From Dehalococcoidia bacterium (GTDB taxonomy: Bacteria; Chloroflexota; Dehalococcoidia; SM23-28-2), in assembly GCA_022866185.1 (NCBI GenBank), contig JALHUG010000140.1, positions 1 through 6,085 of the forward strand: 6,085 bases of DNA, given 5' to 3'. Positions 1-4,733 of the stretch are shown here, in pieces. Each line of letters starts with the position of its first letter. The first letter of the stretch is position 1. A program made the translations under genes and the position numbers. A model generated the notes under the pieces. It worked only from the letters and a program-made list of their open reading frames with translations, ran no database searches and was not told the DNA's origin.

Positions 1-11
1 CCGCTCGTCCT
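1..11. repeat. Left fragment of a split palindromic repeat (IS target, left flank)
   Basis: The first 11 bases, CCGCTCGTCCT, are the exact reverse complement of AGGACGAGCGG at 1168-1178. Joined across the insertion sequence (1-11 followed by 1157-1178) they rebuild a 33-bp palindrome with 11-bp perfect arms and an 11-nt loop. Bases 10-11 (CT) are the dinucleotide shared by both ends of the element. The window starts here, so anything further left is not visible. From memory, palindromes of this type (GTCCTGAGCCTGTCGAAGGAC core) are common intergenic repeats in environmental bacterial genomes. Confidence 0.85.
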
Positions 12-19
12 TGTATCTT
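12..19 (+). promoter_or_regulatory. -10 half of a promoter assembled at the circular IS junction
   Basis: TATCTT at 14-19 matches the sigma-70 -10 consensus at four of six positions, including the key TA and final T. In the integrated element no good -35 box lies at the right distance, since the upstream DNA is target sequence. When the right end (up to 1156) is joined to base 12, TTGACA at 1136-1141 falls exactly 17 nt upstream. Transcription would begin near base 26, just before the first bridge-RNA stem. Junction promoters of this kind are known for IS110 elements; the assignment here is by inspection. Confidence 0.7.
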
Positions 20-32
20 GTTTCCGGGAAGC

Positions 33-96
33 AGACGTGACAGATCGAATCGTCCTGGGTCTAGCAAGACCGTGGCTCAGCTGGGTCGTCACGTCT
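33..96 (+). other. Target-binding loop of the bridge RNA
   Basis: A perfect 9-bp stem, AGACGTGAC (33-41) with GTCACGTCT (88-96), closes a large internal loop. Inside it, TCGTCCT (50-56) is identical to the left flank plus core at 5-11, so it can pair with the bottom strand: the left target guide. GGCTCAG (74-80) is the reverse complement of core plus right flank CTGAGCC (1155-1161), so it can pair with the top strand: the right target guide. The guides are separated by a hairpin, GGTCT (58-62) with AGACC (67-71) and loop AGCA. The order of stem, left guide, hairpin, right guide and stem is that of the IS621 target-binding loop. Confidence 0.88.
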
Positions 97-102
97 CTCC
101 CG

Positions 103-169
103 CCTGCCGGAGCCCGAACAGTTGATGGGGCCGAAGAGCCCGCATCGTGCAAGGCTGGGCCAGAGCAGG
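103..169 (+). other. Donor-binding loop of the bridge RNA
   Basis: Outer pairing is CCTGC (103-107) with GCAGG (165-169) and GCCC (112-115) with GGGC (157-160). The left donor guide ACAGTTG (118-124) is identical to the last seven bases of the right end before the core (1148-1154). The right donor guide GTGCAAG (147-153) can pair with CTTGTAT (10-16), the core plus start of the left end, using five Watson-Crick and two G-T wobble pairs. A hairpin lies between them: GATGGGGC (124-131) pairs with GCCC (138-141) and CATC (143-146), with G142 bulged. Its first base G124 is also the last guide base, so hairpin and guide pairing may compete there. Confidence 0.75.
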
Positions 170-183
170 AAGATCTCTCAGAG

Positions 184-189
184 AGGAGG
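184..189 (+). promoter_or_regulatory. Shine-Dalgarno sequence fixing the transposase start
   Basis: AGGAGG lies five bases before the GTG at 195. It favours that codon over an upstream in-frame GTG at 147, which sits inside the right donor guide of the bridge RNA and lacks a comparable site. TCTCT (174-178) could pair with AGAGA (180-184) beside it, which might modulate access, but the loop would be too small for a stable hairpin. Confidence 0.8.
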
Positions 190-194
190 AGAGT

Positions 195-1139
195 GTGAAT
201 CCCGCCCCCATCTACATCGGCATTGATATAGCCAAGGATCGGTTGGATGCGGCCCAGCGGCCCGGGAGAGAGGCTTGGTCGGTCAGCAACGATGAGCGAG
301 GCATTGCTGACTTGGTGGCGCGGCTCAAGACCCTCCGACCAGCCTTGGTAGTCCTGGAGGCGACAGGTGGTATTGAGCTGCCGCTGGTGGGAGCCCTGGC
401 GGCGGTCGGACTGCCGGTGGTTGTGGTCAATCCCCGCCAGACGCGAGAGTTCGCCAGGGCCACAGGGCGCCTGGCCAAGACCGATGCCATCGACGCCCAG
501 GTCTTGGCCCGCTTTGCCGAGGCCGTGCAGCCAGCCCTTCGCCCTCTGCCGGATGCTGCCACCCAGGAACTGAGCAGCCTCGTGACGCGCCGGCGTCAGG
601 TGATCGAAATGCTCACCGCAGAGAAGAACCGGCTCCGGACGACGGCTCCAGCAGTGCGTGACCATATCAAGGAGCATATCCTGTGGCTGGAGCGCAGCCT
701 CTCGGACCTGGACAGCGAGTTGGGGCAGGCCATCCATTCCAGCGACATCTGGCGAGCCCAGGATAACCTCCTGCAAAGCGTCCCAGGAGTGGGCCCGGTA
801 CTCTCCACCACGCTCCTCGCCGAGTTGCCGGAACTGGGAACTCTGAATCGCAAGGAGATCGCTGCTCTCGTCGGCGTGGCGCCCCTGAACAGGGATAGCG
901 GCACCTTGCGGGGTCGGCGCACCGTCTGGGGTGGGCGCTCGCAGGTGAGGGCCGCCCTCTACATGGCCGCTCTGGTGGCCAGCCGCTTCAACCCCGTCAT
1001 CCGCGCCTTCTACCAGCGCCTGGAGGCAGCCGGCAAGCCGAAGAAGGTGGCACTCACGGCCTGCATGCGCAAGCTCCTCACCATCCTGAACGCGATGATG
1101 CATCATCAAACTCCCTGGCAGATATGCTCTACATCTTGA
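195..1139 (+). CDS. IS110-family transposase (bridge-RNA-guided recombinase)
   Basis: The enzyme cuts and rejoins donor and target DNA under guidance of the bridge RNA encoded just upstream. The 314-residue product has the usual family length. The N-terminal RuvC-like domain (DEDD_Tnp_IS110) shows the four acidic residues: D11 in GIDIAKD, E55 in VVLEATGG, and D97 and D100 in KTDAIDA. A helical, probably coiled-coil linker follows at about 125-190 (RRRQVIEMLTAEKNRLR). The C-terminal Transposase_20 domain starts near SVPGVGP (195-201) with its helix-hairpin-helix-like motif and continues through APLNRDSG, GGRSQVRAALYMAAL and the KPKKVALTACMRKLL helix. S235 in NRDSG matches the position of the catalytic serine in IS621. 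The GTG start is chosen for its AGGAGG site and family length. The stop codon TGA lies inside the TTGACA box at the right end. All key residues are present, so activity is plausible. Confidence 0.95.
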   Translation: MNPAPIYIGIDIAKDRLDAAQRPGREAWSVSNDERGIADLVARLKTLRPALVVLEATGGIELPLVGALAAVGLPVVVVNPRQTREFARATGRLAKTDAIDAQVLARFAEAVQPALRPLPDAATQELSSLVTRRRQVIEMLTAEKNRLRTTAPAVRDHIKEHILWLERSLSDLDSELGQAIHSSDIWRAQDNLLQSVPGVGPVLSTTLLAELPELGTLNRKEIAALVGVAPLNRDSGTLRGRRTVWGGRSQVRAALYMAALVASRFNPVIRAFYQRLEAAGKPKKVALTACMRKLLTILNAMMHHQTPWQICSTS

Positions 1140-1141
1140 CA
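1136..1141 (+). promoter_or_regulatory. -35 half of the circular-junction promoter, overlapping the transposase stop codon
   Basis: A perfect TTGACA contains the transposase stop codon TGA (1137-1139). In the integrated copy it points outward into the flanking repeat, and no matching -10 box stands out about 17 nt downstream (around 1159-1164). In a circle it sits 17 nt from TATCTT at 14-19. Confidence 0.7.
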
Positions 1142-1154
1142 GGCAAGACAGTTG

Positions 1155-1178
1155 CTGAGCCTGTCGAAGGACGAGCGG
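1155..1178. repeat. Right fragment of the split palindromic repeat (IS target, right flank)
   Basis: CT (1155-1156) is the second copy of the core dinucleotide. The following 22 bases, GAGCCTGTCGA then AGGACGAGCGG, complete the palindrome begun at 1-11. The arm at 1168-1178 is the perfect reverse complement of 1-11. Bases 1155-1161 (CTGAGCC) are the segment recognised by the right target guide at 74-80. Confidence 0.85.
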
Positions 1179-1295
1179 CCAGAGGGCGTCTGACGCTCCA
1201 TCTCTCGCCTAGACTGAAACACTACACCCTGATTGCAGCCAGGCCTGTAACTGGTTCATGTTTCGTGGGTTCTGGGCTCCTGGGTTCACACCCAA

Positions 1296-1315
1296 CCCCA
1301 GCCTGAAGACTGGGG
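1296..1315. repeat. Short palindrome (hairpin, 6-bp GC-rich stem)
   Basis: CCCCAG (1296-1301) pairs with CTGGGG (1310-1315) around an 8-nt loop. It lies next to a second small hairpin at 1281-1294. There is no downstream T-run, so a terminator role is unlikely. It could be a unit of a dispersed intergenic repeat; only one copy is in this window. Confidence 0.5.
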
Positions 1316-1336
1316 CATGGGGAGGCCAATCCGATG

Positions 1337-1386
1337 CCCCCGCCTTTGCGCCGGAGGCGCATCCGCCTTCGGAGGACAGGCGGGGG
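1337..1386. repeat. Branched palindromic element (stem enclosing two hairpins)
   Basis: A perfect 9-bp outer stem, CCCCCGCCT (1337-1345) with AGGCGGGGG (1378-1386), encloses two hairpins. The first is TGCGCC (1347-1352) with GGCGCA (1356-1361). The second, weaker one is TCC (1362-1364) with GGA (1374-1376), continued by CC (1366-1367) with GG (1371-1372) around TTC. At 50 nt it is too short for a tRNA and lacks tRNA landmarks. It is either a dispersed palindromic repeat or a structured region upstream of the operon promoter. It ends 50 bp before the -35 box, so it would not be in the operon's own leader. Confidence 0.55.
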
Positions 1387-1436
1387 TCGAGAATCAAGCC
1401 ACCAACGGCGAACCGGCCTTATGGTTCTGTCTTCGT

Positions 1437-1465
1437 TTGACACCATTTGTGCCCCCTGCTACGAT
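1437..1465 (+). promoter_or_regulatory. Sigma-70-type promoter of the acyl-CoA gene cluster
   Basis: A perfect -35 box TTGACA (1437-1442), a 17-nt spacer and a -10 box TACGAT (1460-1465) preceded by an extended -10 TGC (1457-1459). Transcription would start near 1472, giving a leader of only about 14 nt before the ATG at 1486, with GGAAG (1476-1480) as ribosome binding site. The promoter position excludes the in-frame TTG at 1447 as the translation start. No clear operator palindrome overlaps it. Confidence 0.7.
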
Positions 1466-1485
1466 ACCTGACGCTGGAAGTGGCG

Positions 1486-2262
1486 ATGCCCTATCAGACC
1501 ATCAGGCTGTCCAAGCGCGACACCATCGCCTACCTCGATCTGCAGCGTGCGGAGCAGGGGAACCGTATCGACGGCCAACTGCTGCAAGAGCTGGCGGCCG
1601 CCTGCGCCGAGATAAGCGACGACCCCCAGGTCCGGGTGGCCATCCTCGGCGGCGGTGAGGCTTCGGTCTTCTCCCTGGGCTGGGATATGTCGCTGCTGGC
1701 CGCCGAACGGGTGCCAGCCCGTCGCCAGGAGTCCCTGAGCTGCGCCTTCGATTGCCTGCCTGAACTCTCCCGGCCGGTCATCTGCGCCATCAACGGCGAT
1801 GCCATCAGCGCTGGCCTGGAGCTGGCCCTGGCCTGCGACGTTCGCCTGGCCTGCGCCGAGGCCCATTTCGCCCTGCCCGAGACCTCCTGGGGCCTGATAC
1901 CGATGGGCGGCGGCAGCCAGCGCCTGGCTCGCATCGTTGGGCGGGGCAAAGCACTGGAGCTGATCCTCACCGCGGAGGCCATTGATGCCCAGGAGGCCCA
2001 TCGCATCGGCCTGGTGAGCCAGGTGGTGCCCGGCGATAGGCTGATGGCCGAGGCGCAGGCCCTGGCCGAGCGCATCGCCGCTCGCGGGCCGATCGCCGTG
2101 CGTTACGCCAAGGAAGCGGTGAGCAAGGGCCTGGACATGACGCTAGAGCAGGCCCTATGCTTCGAGACGGACTTGACTATAATCCTTCAGACGACCGAAG
2201 ATCGGACTGAGGGCGTGCGCGCCTTCTTGGACAAGCGGCCACCTCAGTTCCACGGACGGTAG
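1486..2262 (+). CDS. Enoyl-CoA hydratase/isomerase (crotonase) family protein, first copy
   Basis: A 258-residue crotonase-fold enzyme, the normal family length, acting on cytoplasmic acyl-CoA thioesters, most likely adding water to a 2-enoyl-CoA or a related hydration or isomerisation. By comparison with rat enoyl-CoA hydratase, both catalytic glutamates are present: E112 in SAGLELALACD (Glu144) and E132 in LPETSWG (Glu164), with the usual 20-residue spacing. The first oxyanion-hole loop, usually FxAGAD, reads FSLGWD, placing W66 where Ala98 normally sits; as I recall, carnitinyl-CoA dehydratase CaiD also has AGWD there. GGGSQRL (141-147), the AEAIDAQEAHRIGLV helix and the C-terminal KRPPQFHGR tail are typical. 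The ATG at 1486 is chosen because the promoter overlaps the upstream alternative and GGAAG precedes it. It is first in the cluster, and the next gene is a paralog 19 bp away. The exact substrate cannot be told. Confidence 0.9.
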   Translation: MPYQTIRLSKRDTIAYLDLQRAEQGNRIDGQLLQELAAACAEISDDPQVRVAILGGGEASVFSLGWDMSLLAAERVPARRQESLSCAFDCLPELSRPVICAINGDAISAGLELALACDVRLACAEAHFALPETSWGLIPMGGGSQRLARIVGRGKALELILTAEAIDAQEAHRIGLVSQVVPGDRLMAEAQALAERIAARGPIAVRYAKEAVSKGLDMTLEQALCFETDLTIILQTTEDRTEGVRAFLDKRPPQFHGR

Positions 2263-2281
2263 GGCTTTGAAAGAGAGCGGT

Positions 2282-3064
2282 ATGGCTTCCGCTGTCCTGA
2301 CATACGAGAAGGATGACGGCCTCGCTTGGGTCACCCTGAACCGGCCCGAGGTCCTCAACGCCCTGAACACGGAGATGCGGGATGAGCTGTGGCAGGTTCT
2401 CCACGCCTTGCGGGATGACCCCGAAGTGGCGGTGGCTATCTTCAAGGGGGCGGGAGAGCAGGCCTTCTCCGCCGGCGCCGACATCAGCGAGTTCGGCACC
2501 GCCCCTTCGGTGGTCGAAGCGCGGCGGGCGCGGCGGGAGCGCGACCTCTGGGGCTACATGCTGGCCATCGAGAAGCCCCTCATCGCCGCCATCCACGGCT
2601 TCGCCCTGGGGGCCGGCCTCGAGCTGAGCATGTGCTGCGACCTGCGCATCGCCGCCGATGACGCCCGCCTGGGCCTGCCCGAGGTGAGCCTGGCCTACAT
2701 CCCCTCGGCTGGCGGGACACAGCTCCTCCCCCGCACCGTCAGCCCAGGGCTGGCCATGAGGCTCATCTTATCGGGCGATGCAATCGATGCGCAGGAGGCC
2801 CTGCGAATCGGCCTGGTGCAGCGAGTGGTGCCCCGCCAACGCCTCTACGCCGAGGCCGAGGCGCTGGCCCGCCAGCTAATGGCGCGTGGGCCGCTGGCTC
2901 TGCGATATGCCAAGGAGGCAGTGACCCAGGGCCTGGATCTGCCCCTGGCCGATGGCTTGGCCCTGGAAGGCCGCCTGGCCCGCCTGGTTCTGGCCAGCCG
3001 CGACGCAGACGAGGGGCTGAGGGCCCAGCGAGAGGGCAGGGCGCCCCAGTTCGTGGGGGTATAG
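2282..3064 (+). CDS. Enoyl-CoA hydratase/isomerase (crotonase) family protein, second copy
   Basis: A 260-residue cytoplasmic crotonase with the canonical signature. The first oxyanion loop is FSAGAD (62-67, A66 at the Ala98 position). The second reads GFALGAGLEL, with E114 matching Glu144, and LPEVS supplies E134 matching Glu164. SAGGTQLLPR and GDAIDAQEALRIGLV follow, and the protein ends in GRAPQFVGV. Both glutamates support a 2-enoyl-CoA hydratase, though crotonases vary in reaction. The second half is strikingly like the preceding gene (for example IDAQEA-RIGLV, RYAKEAV--GLD), indicating tandem duplication followed by divergence, most marked in the first oxyanion loop. The ATG at 2282 fits the family start; a TTG at 2267 would add only five residues. 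The AAAGAGAG before the ATG is a weak ribosome binding site. It is 19 bp after the first copy and 28 bp before the ligase, so it is probably co-transcribed. Confidence 0.92.
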   Translation: MASAVLTYEKDDGLAWVTLNRPEVLNALNTEMRDELWQVLHALRDDPEVAVAIFKGAGEQAFSAGADISEFGTAPSVVEARRARRERDLWGYMLAIEKPLIAAIHGFALGAGLELSMCCDLRIAADDARLGLPEVSLAYIPSAGGTQLLPRTVSPGLAMRLILSGDAIDAQEALRIGLVQRVVPRQRLYAEAEALARQLMARGPLALRYAKEAVTQGLDLPLADGLALEGRLARLVLASRDADEGLRAQREGRAPQFVGV

Positions 3065-3092
3065 GAGCCACTAGTCGAAGAGAGGGGGTAAG

Positions 3093-4661
3093 GTGAATAC
3101 TGCTGAATTCCTGACGATCAGCGCGTCTATCGTGCCTGACCGCGAGGCGCTGGTCTGCAACAGCACCCGTCTTACCTACCTGCAGGTGCAGGAGCGAGTC
3201 AATCGCCTGGTCAACGCCCTCACGGACCTGGGGGTCGAGCACGGCCAGAAGGTGGCCATCATGGCCCTCAACTCCCACCGCTACGTCGAGACCTACTACG
3301 CCTGCGCCAAACTGGGGGCAGCATTCGTCCCCCTCAACTACCGGGCCAAGCGGGAAGAGCTGATCTACATGGTGAACAACTGCGAGGCCTCGATATTCTT
3401 CGTGGAAGATCACTATCTTGAGCTCATCGCCTCCATACGGCAGGAGCTAAGGGGCATCCGCCACTTCATCTGCTACGACGCCCGCCCCCAAGGGATGCAG
3501 AACTACGAGGACATCATCGCCAGATACGAGCCCGAGGAGGTGCCCGTCGAGGTCGACGACAGCGACCCCACCGTCCTCATGTACACCAGCGGCACTACTG
3601 CCCTGCCCAAGGGCGTCGTCCTCACCTATCTCAGCCTCTCGATATACGTCACCAACACCGTCGAGCCCGCCAACCCCGAGACGCACGACGTCATGATGCT
3701 GTCGGTGCCTGTCTACCACGTGGCGGGGGTCACGGCCATCATGTCATCTATCTGGGGAGGGCGCACCCTGGTGATATTGCCGCAGTTCGAACCCCTCGCC
3801 TGGCTGGAGACGATTCAGCGAGAGCGGGTCACCCACACCTTCGTCGTGCCCACCATGCTCAGGCGGGTCATGGAGGAGCCCGACTTCGCCAAGTACGACC
3901 TCAGCTCCCTCAAGCTCCTGGCCTACGGAGCCGCGCCCATGCCCTACGAGGTGATCCGCAAGGCGGTGGGTGTGTTCAAGTGCGGCCTGATGAACGCCTA
4001 TGGCCAGACAGAGAGCACCTCTACCATCACCTACCTTGGCCCCGAGGATCACGTCATCGAGGGCACAGAGGAGGAGAAGCAGAGAAAGCTGGAGCGCCTG
4101 AAGTCGGTGGGGCGGCCGATGGAGGATGTGGACATCGCCATCATGGATCCGCAGGGGAACATCCTGCCGTTCGGTCGGGAGGGGGAGATCGTGGCCAAGG
4201 GGGCCCGCCTGATGACCGGCTATTGGAAGCGAGACGAGGAGACGGCCAACACCCTGGTCGATGGCTGGCTGCACACCGGCGACATCGGCTGGATGGATGA
4301 GGATGGCTATCTGTTCATCACCGGGCGCACCAAGGACCTGATCATCCGCGGCGGCGAGAACATCTCGCCCGGCGAGATCGAGGCTGTCCTGCAGCAGCAC
4401 CCCAAGGTCGAAGATGCGGCCGTCATCGGCGTGCCTGACGAGGAGTGGGGTGAGGAGGTGAAGGCCGTCGTCCAACTGAAGCCGGGGGAGACAGCCACCG
4501 CCTGGGAGATCATTCAGTACACCAAGAGCTGCCTGGCTAGTTTCAAGGCGCCAAAATATGTGACGTTTGTCGATGAGCTGCCCCGCAACTATCTGGGCAA
4601 GGTGCTGAAGACCGACCTGCGCAAGCTATACGGCGCGTCCACGCCCCAGGCTCACGGTTGA
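3093..4661 (+). CDS. Acyl-CoA synthetase (AMP-forming), FadD-like
   Basis: It activates a carboxylic acid with ATP and CoA through an acyl-adenylate, feeding the neighbouring crotonases. The 522-residue length suits the medium/long-chain acyl-CoA ligase group. ANL-superfamily motifs are in order: the phosphate-binding loop TSGTTALPKG (165-174), with Ala where Gly is usual after TT; YGQTE (303-307); the ATP-ribose motif GWLHTGD (391-397); GRTKDLIIRGGENISPGEIE (411-430), including the hinge between large and small domains; and the C-terminal PRNYLGKVLK, with K503 as the expected adenylation lysine. No signal peptide is evident, so it is cytoplasmic. The GTG start at 3093 is preceded by AGGGGG (3083-3088), a strong site, and gives a family-typical N-terminus. 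The substrate (fatty, aromatic or terpenoid acid) cannot be read from sequence. The stop codon overlaps a possible promoter for the next gene. Confidence 0.93.
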   Translation: MNTAEFLTISASIVPDREALVCNSTRLTYLQVQERVNRLVNALTDLGVEHGQKVAIMALNSHRYVETYYACAKLGAAFVPLNYRAKREELIYMVNNCEASIFFVEDHYLELIASIRQELRGIRHFICYDARPQGMQNYEDIIARYEPEEVPVEVDDSDPTVLMYTSGTTALPKGVVLTYLSLSIYVTNTVEPANPETHDVMMLSVPVYHVAGVTAIMSSIWGGRTLVILPQFEPLAWLETIQRERVTHTFVVPTMLRRVMEEPDFAKYDLSSLKLLAYGAAPMPYEVIRKAVGVFKCGLMNAYGQTESTSTITYLGPEDHVIEGTEEEKQRKLERLKSVGRPMEDVDIAIMDPQGNILPFGREGEIVAKGARLMTGYWKRDEETANTLVDGWLHTGDIGWMDEDGYLFITGRTKDLIIRGGENISPGEIEAVLQQHPKVEDAAVIGVPDEEWGEEVKAVVQLKPGETATAWEIIQYTKSCLASFKAPKYVTFVDELPRNYLGKVLKTDLRKLYGASTPQAHG

Positions 4662-4686
4662 TCCTTATTTCACCAACCGATATCAT
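4658..4686 (+). promoter_or_regulatory. Possible promoter for the membrane Fe-S oxidoreductase gene
   Basis: TTGATC (4658-4663, four of six matches) and TATCAT (4681-4686, five of six) are separated by 17 nt. The -35 box includes the acyl-CoA synthetase stop codon. Transcription would start near 4693, leaving a leader of about 40 nt. A CCGATA hexamer occurs twice, at 4677-4682 and 4701-4706, around the start site and might be part of an operator; this is weak. The gene may alternatively be read through from the upstream operon, since no terminator is visible in the 72-bp gap. Confidence 0.45.
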
Positions 4687-4716
4687 ACGTGACGCGACGT
4701 CCGATAAATCAATGGT

Positions 4717-4722
4717 GGAGGG
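4717..4722 (+). promoter_or_regulatory. Ribosome binding site with long spacing
   Basis: GGAGGG is the only good purine-rich site upstream of the membrane protein gene. It lies 11 nt before the GTG at 4734, longer than usual. Closer GTG and ATG codons are in other frames and hit stops at once. This supports 4734 as the start, but leaves some doubt. Confidence 0.5.
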
Positions 4723-4733
4723 ATAGTGGTTCC

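Larger units (their letters stand above)
26..185 (+). ncRNA. Bridge RNA of the IS110 element
   Basis: The non-coding left end folds into two consecutive guide loops with the layout known for IS621-type bridge RNAs: a target-binding loop (33-96) then a donor-binding loop (103-169). This RNA binds the transposase and base-pairs with both target DNA and the element's joined ends to direct recombination. Seven-base guides match both halves of the actual insertion site exactly, and a seven-base guide matches the element's right end exactly. The 5' end is inferred from the junction promoter (about base 26). The 3' end is uncertain and could run into the ribosome binding site at 184-189 or the coding region. 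The short stretch before the first stem shows no convincing separate 5' stem-loop. Confidence 0.85.
12..1156 (+). mobile_element. IS110-family insertion sequence (IS110 subgroup), complete, about 1145 bp
   Basis: The element holds one DEDD transposase gene, a 183-nt non-coding left end and a right end of only 17 nt after the stop codon. This asymmetry is typical of the IS110 subgroup, where the bridge RNA lies upstream of the transposase; the IS1111 subgroup has it downstream. No terminal inverted repeats were seen, as expected. The boundaries come from the flanking palindrome: it is interrupted after CT at 10-11 and resumes after CT at 1155-1156. Because the CT core occurs at both ends, the element can equally be drawn as 10-1154. 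Gene, RNA guides, ends and flanks are mutually consistent, so the copy looks intact and its insertion site is the one its own RNA specifies. Confidence 0.9.
1179..1436. other. Intergenic region between the IS target repeat and the catabolic operon
   Basis: No convincing gene lies here; short open frames on both strands overlap each other and show no recognisable protein. The stretch contains several inverted repeats: AGCCAG (1237-1242) with CTGGTT (1251-1256), TGGGT (1281-1285) with ACCCA (1290-1294), CCCCAG (1296-1301) with CTGGGG (1310-1315), and the branched structure at 1337-1386. None is followed by a T-run, so I do not call a rho-independent terminator. The density of hairpins suggests accumulated palindromic repeat units, possibly attractive landing sites for mobile elements. 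Confidence 0.6.

Noticed and set aside
147..194. Upstream extension of the transposase from GTG at 147
   Set aside because: It starts inside the right donor guide of the bridge RNA, lacks a good ribosome binding site, and adds 16 residues before the conserved family N-terminus.
1296..1315. Rho-independent terminator
   Set aside because: The GC-rich hairpin is not followed by a T-run on either strand.
1337..1386. tRNA or tRNA-like gene because of the cloverleaf-like fold
   Set aside because: Only 50 nt, no T-loop consensus, no anticodon arm of proper length and no acceptor end.
1447..1485. TTG at 1447 as start of the first crotonase
   Set aside because: It lies between the -35 and -10 boxes of the likely promoter; the ATG at 1486 with GGAAG upstream fits the family length.
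1459..2075. Long antisense open frames opposite the first crotonase
   Set aside because: Low-complexity Ala/Gly/Gln/Ser-rich translations, opposite a well-supported gene.
3744..4475. Long antisense open frame opposite the acyl-CoA synthetase
   Set aside because: High-GC shadow frame with no recognisable domain or ribosome binding site; the sense strand carries all ligase motifs.
4689..4733. GTG at 4689 as start of the membrane protein
   Set aside because: It has no ribosome binding site and sits about 3 nt after the candidate -10 box, upstream of the expected transcript start.
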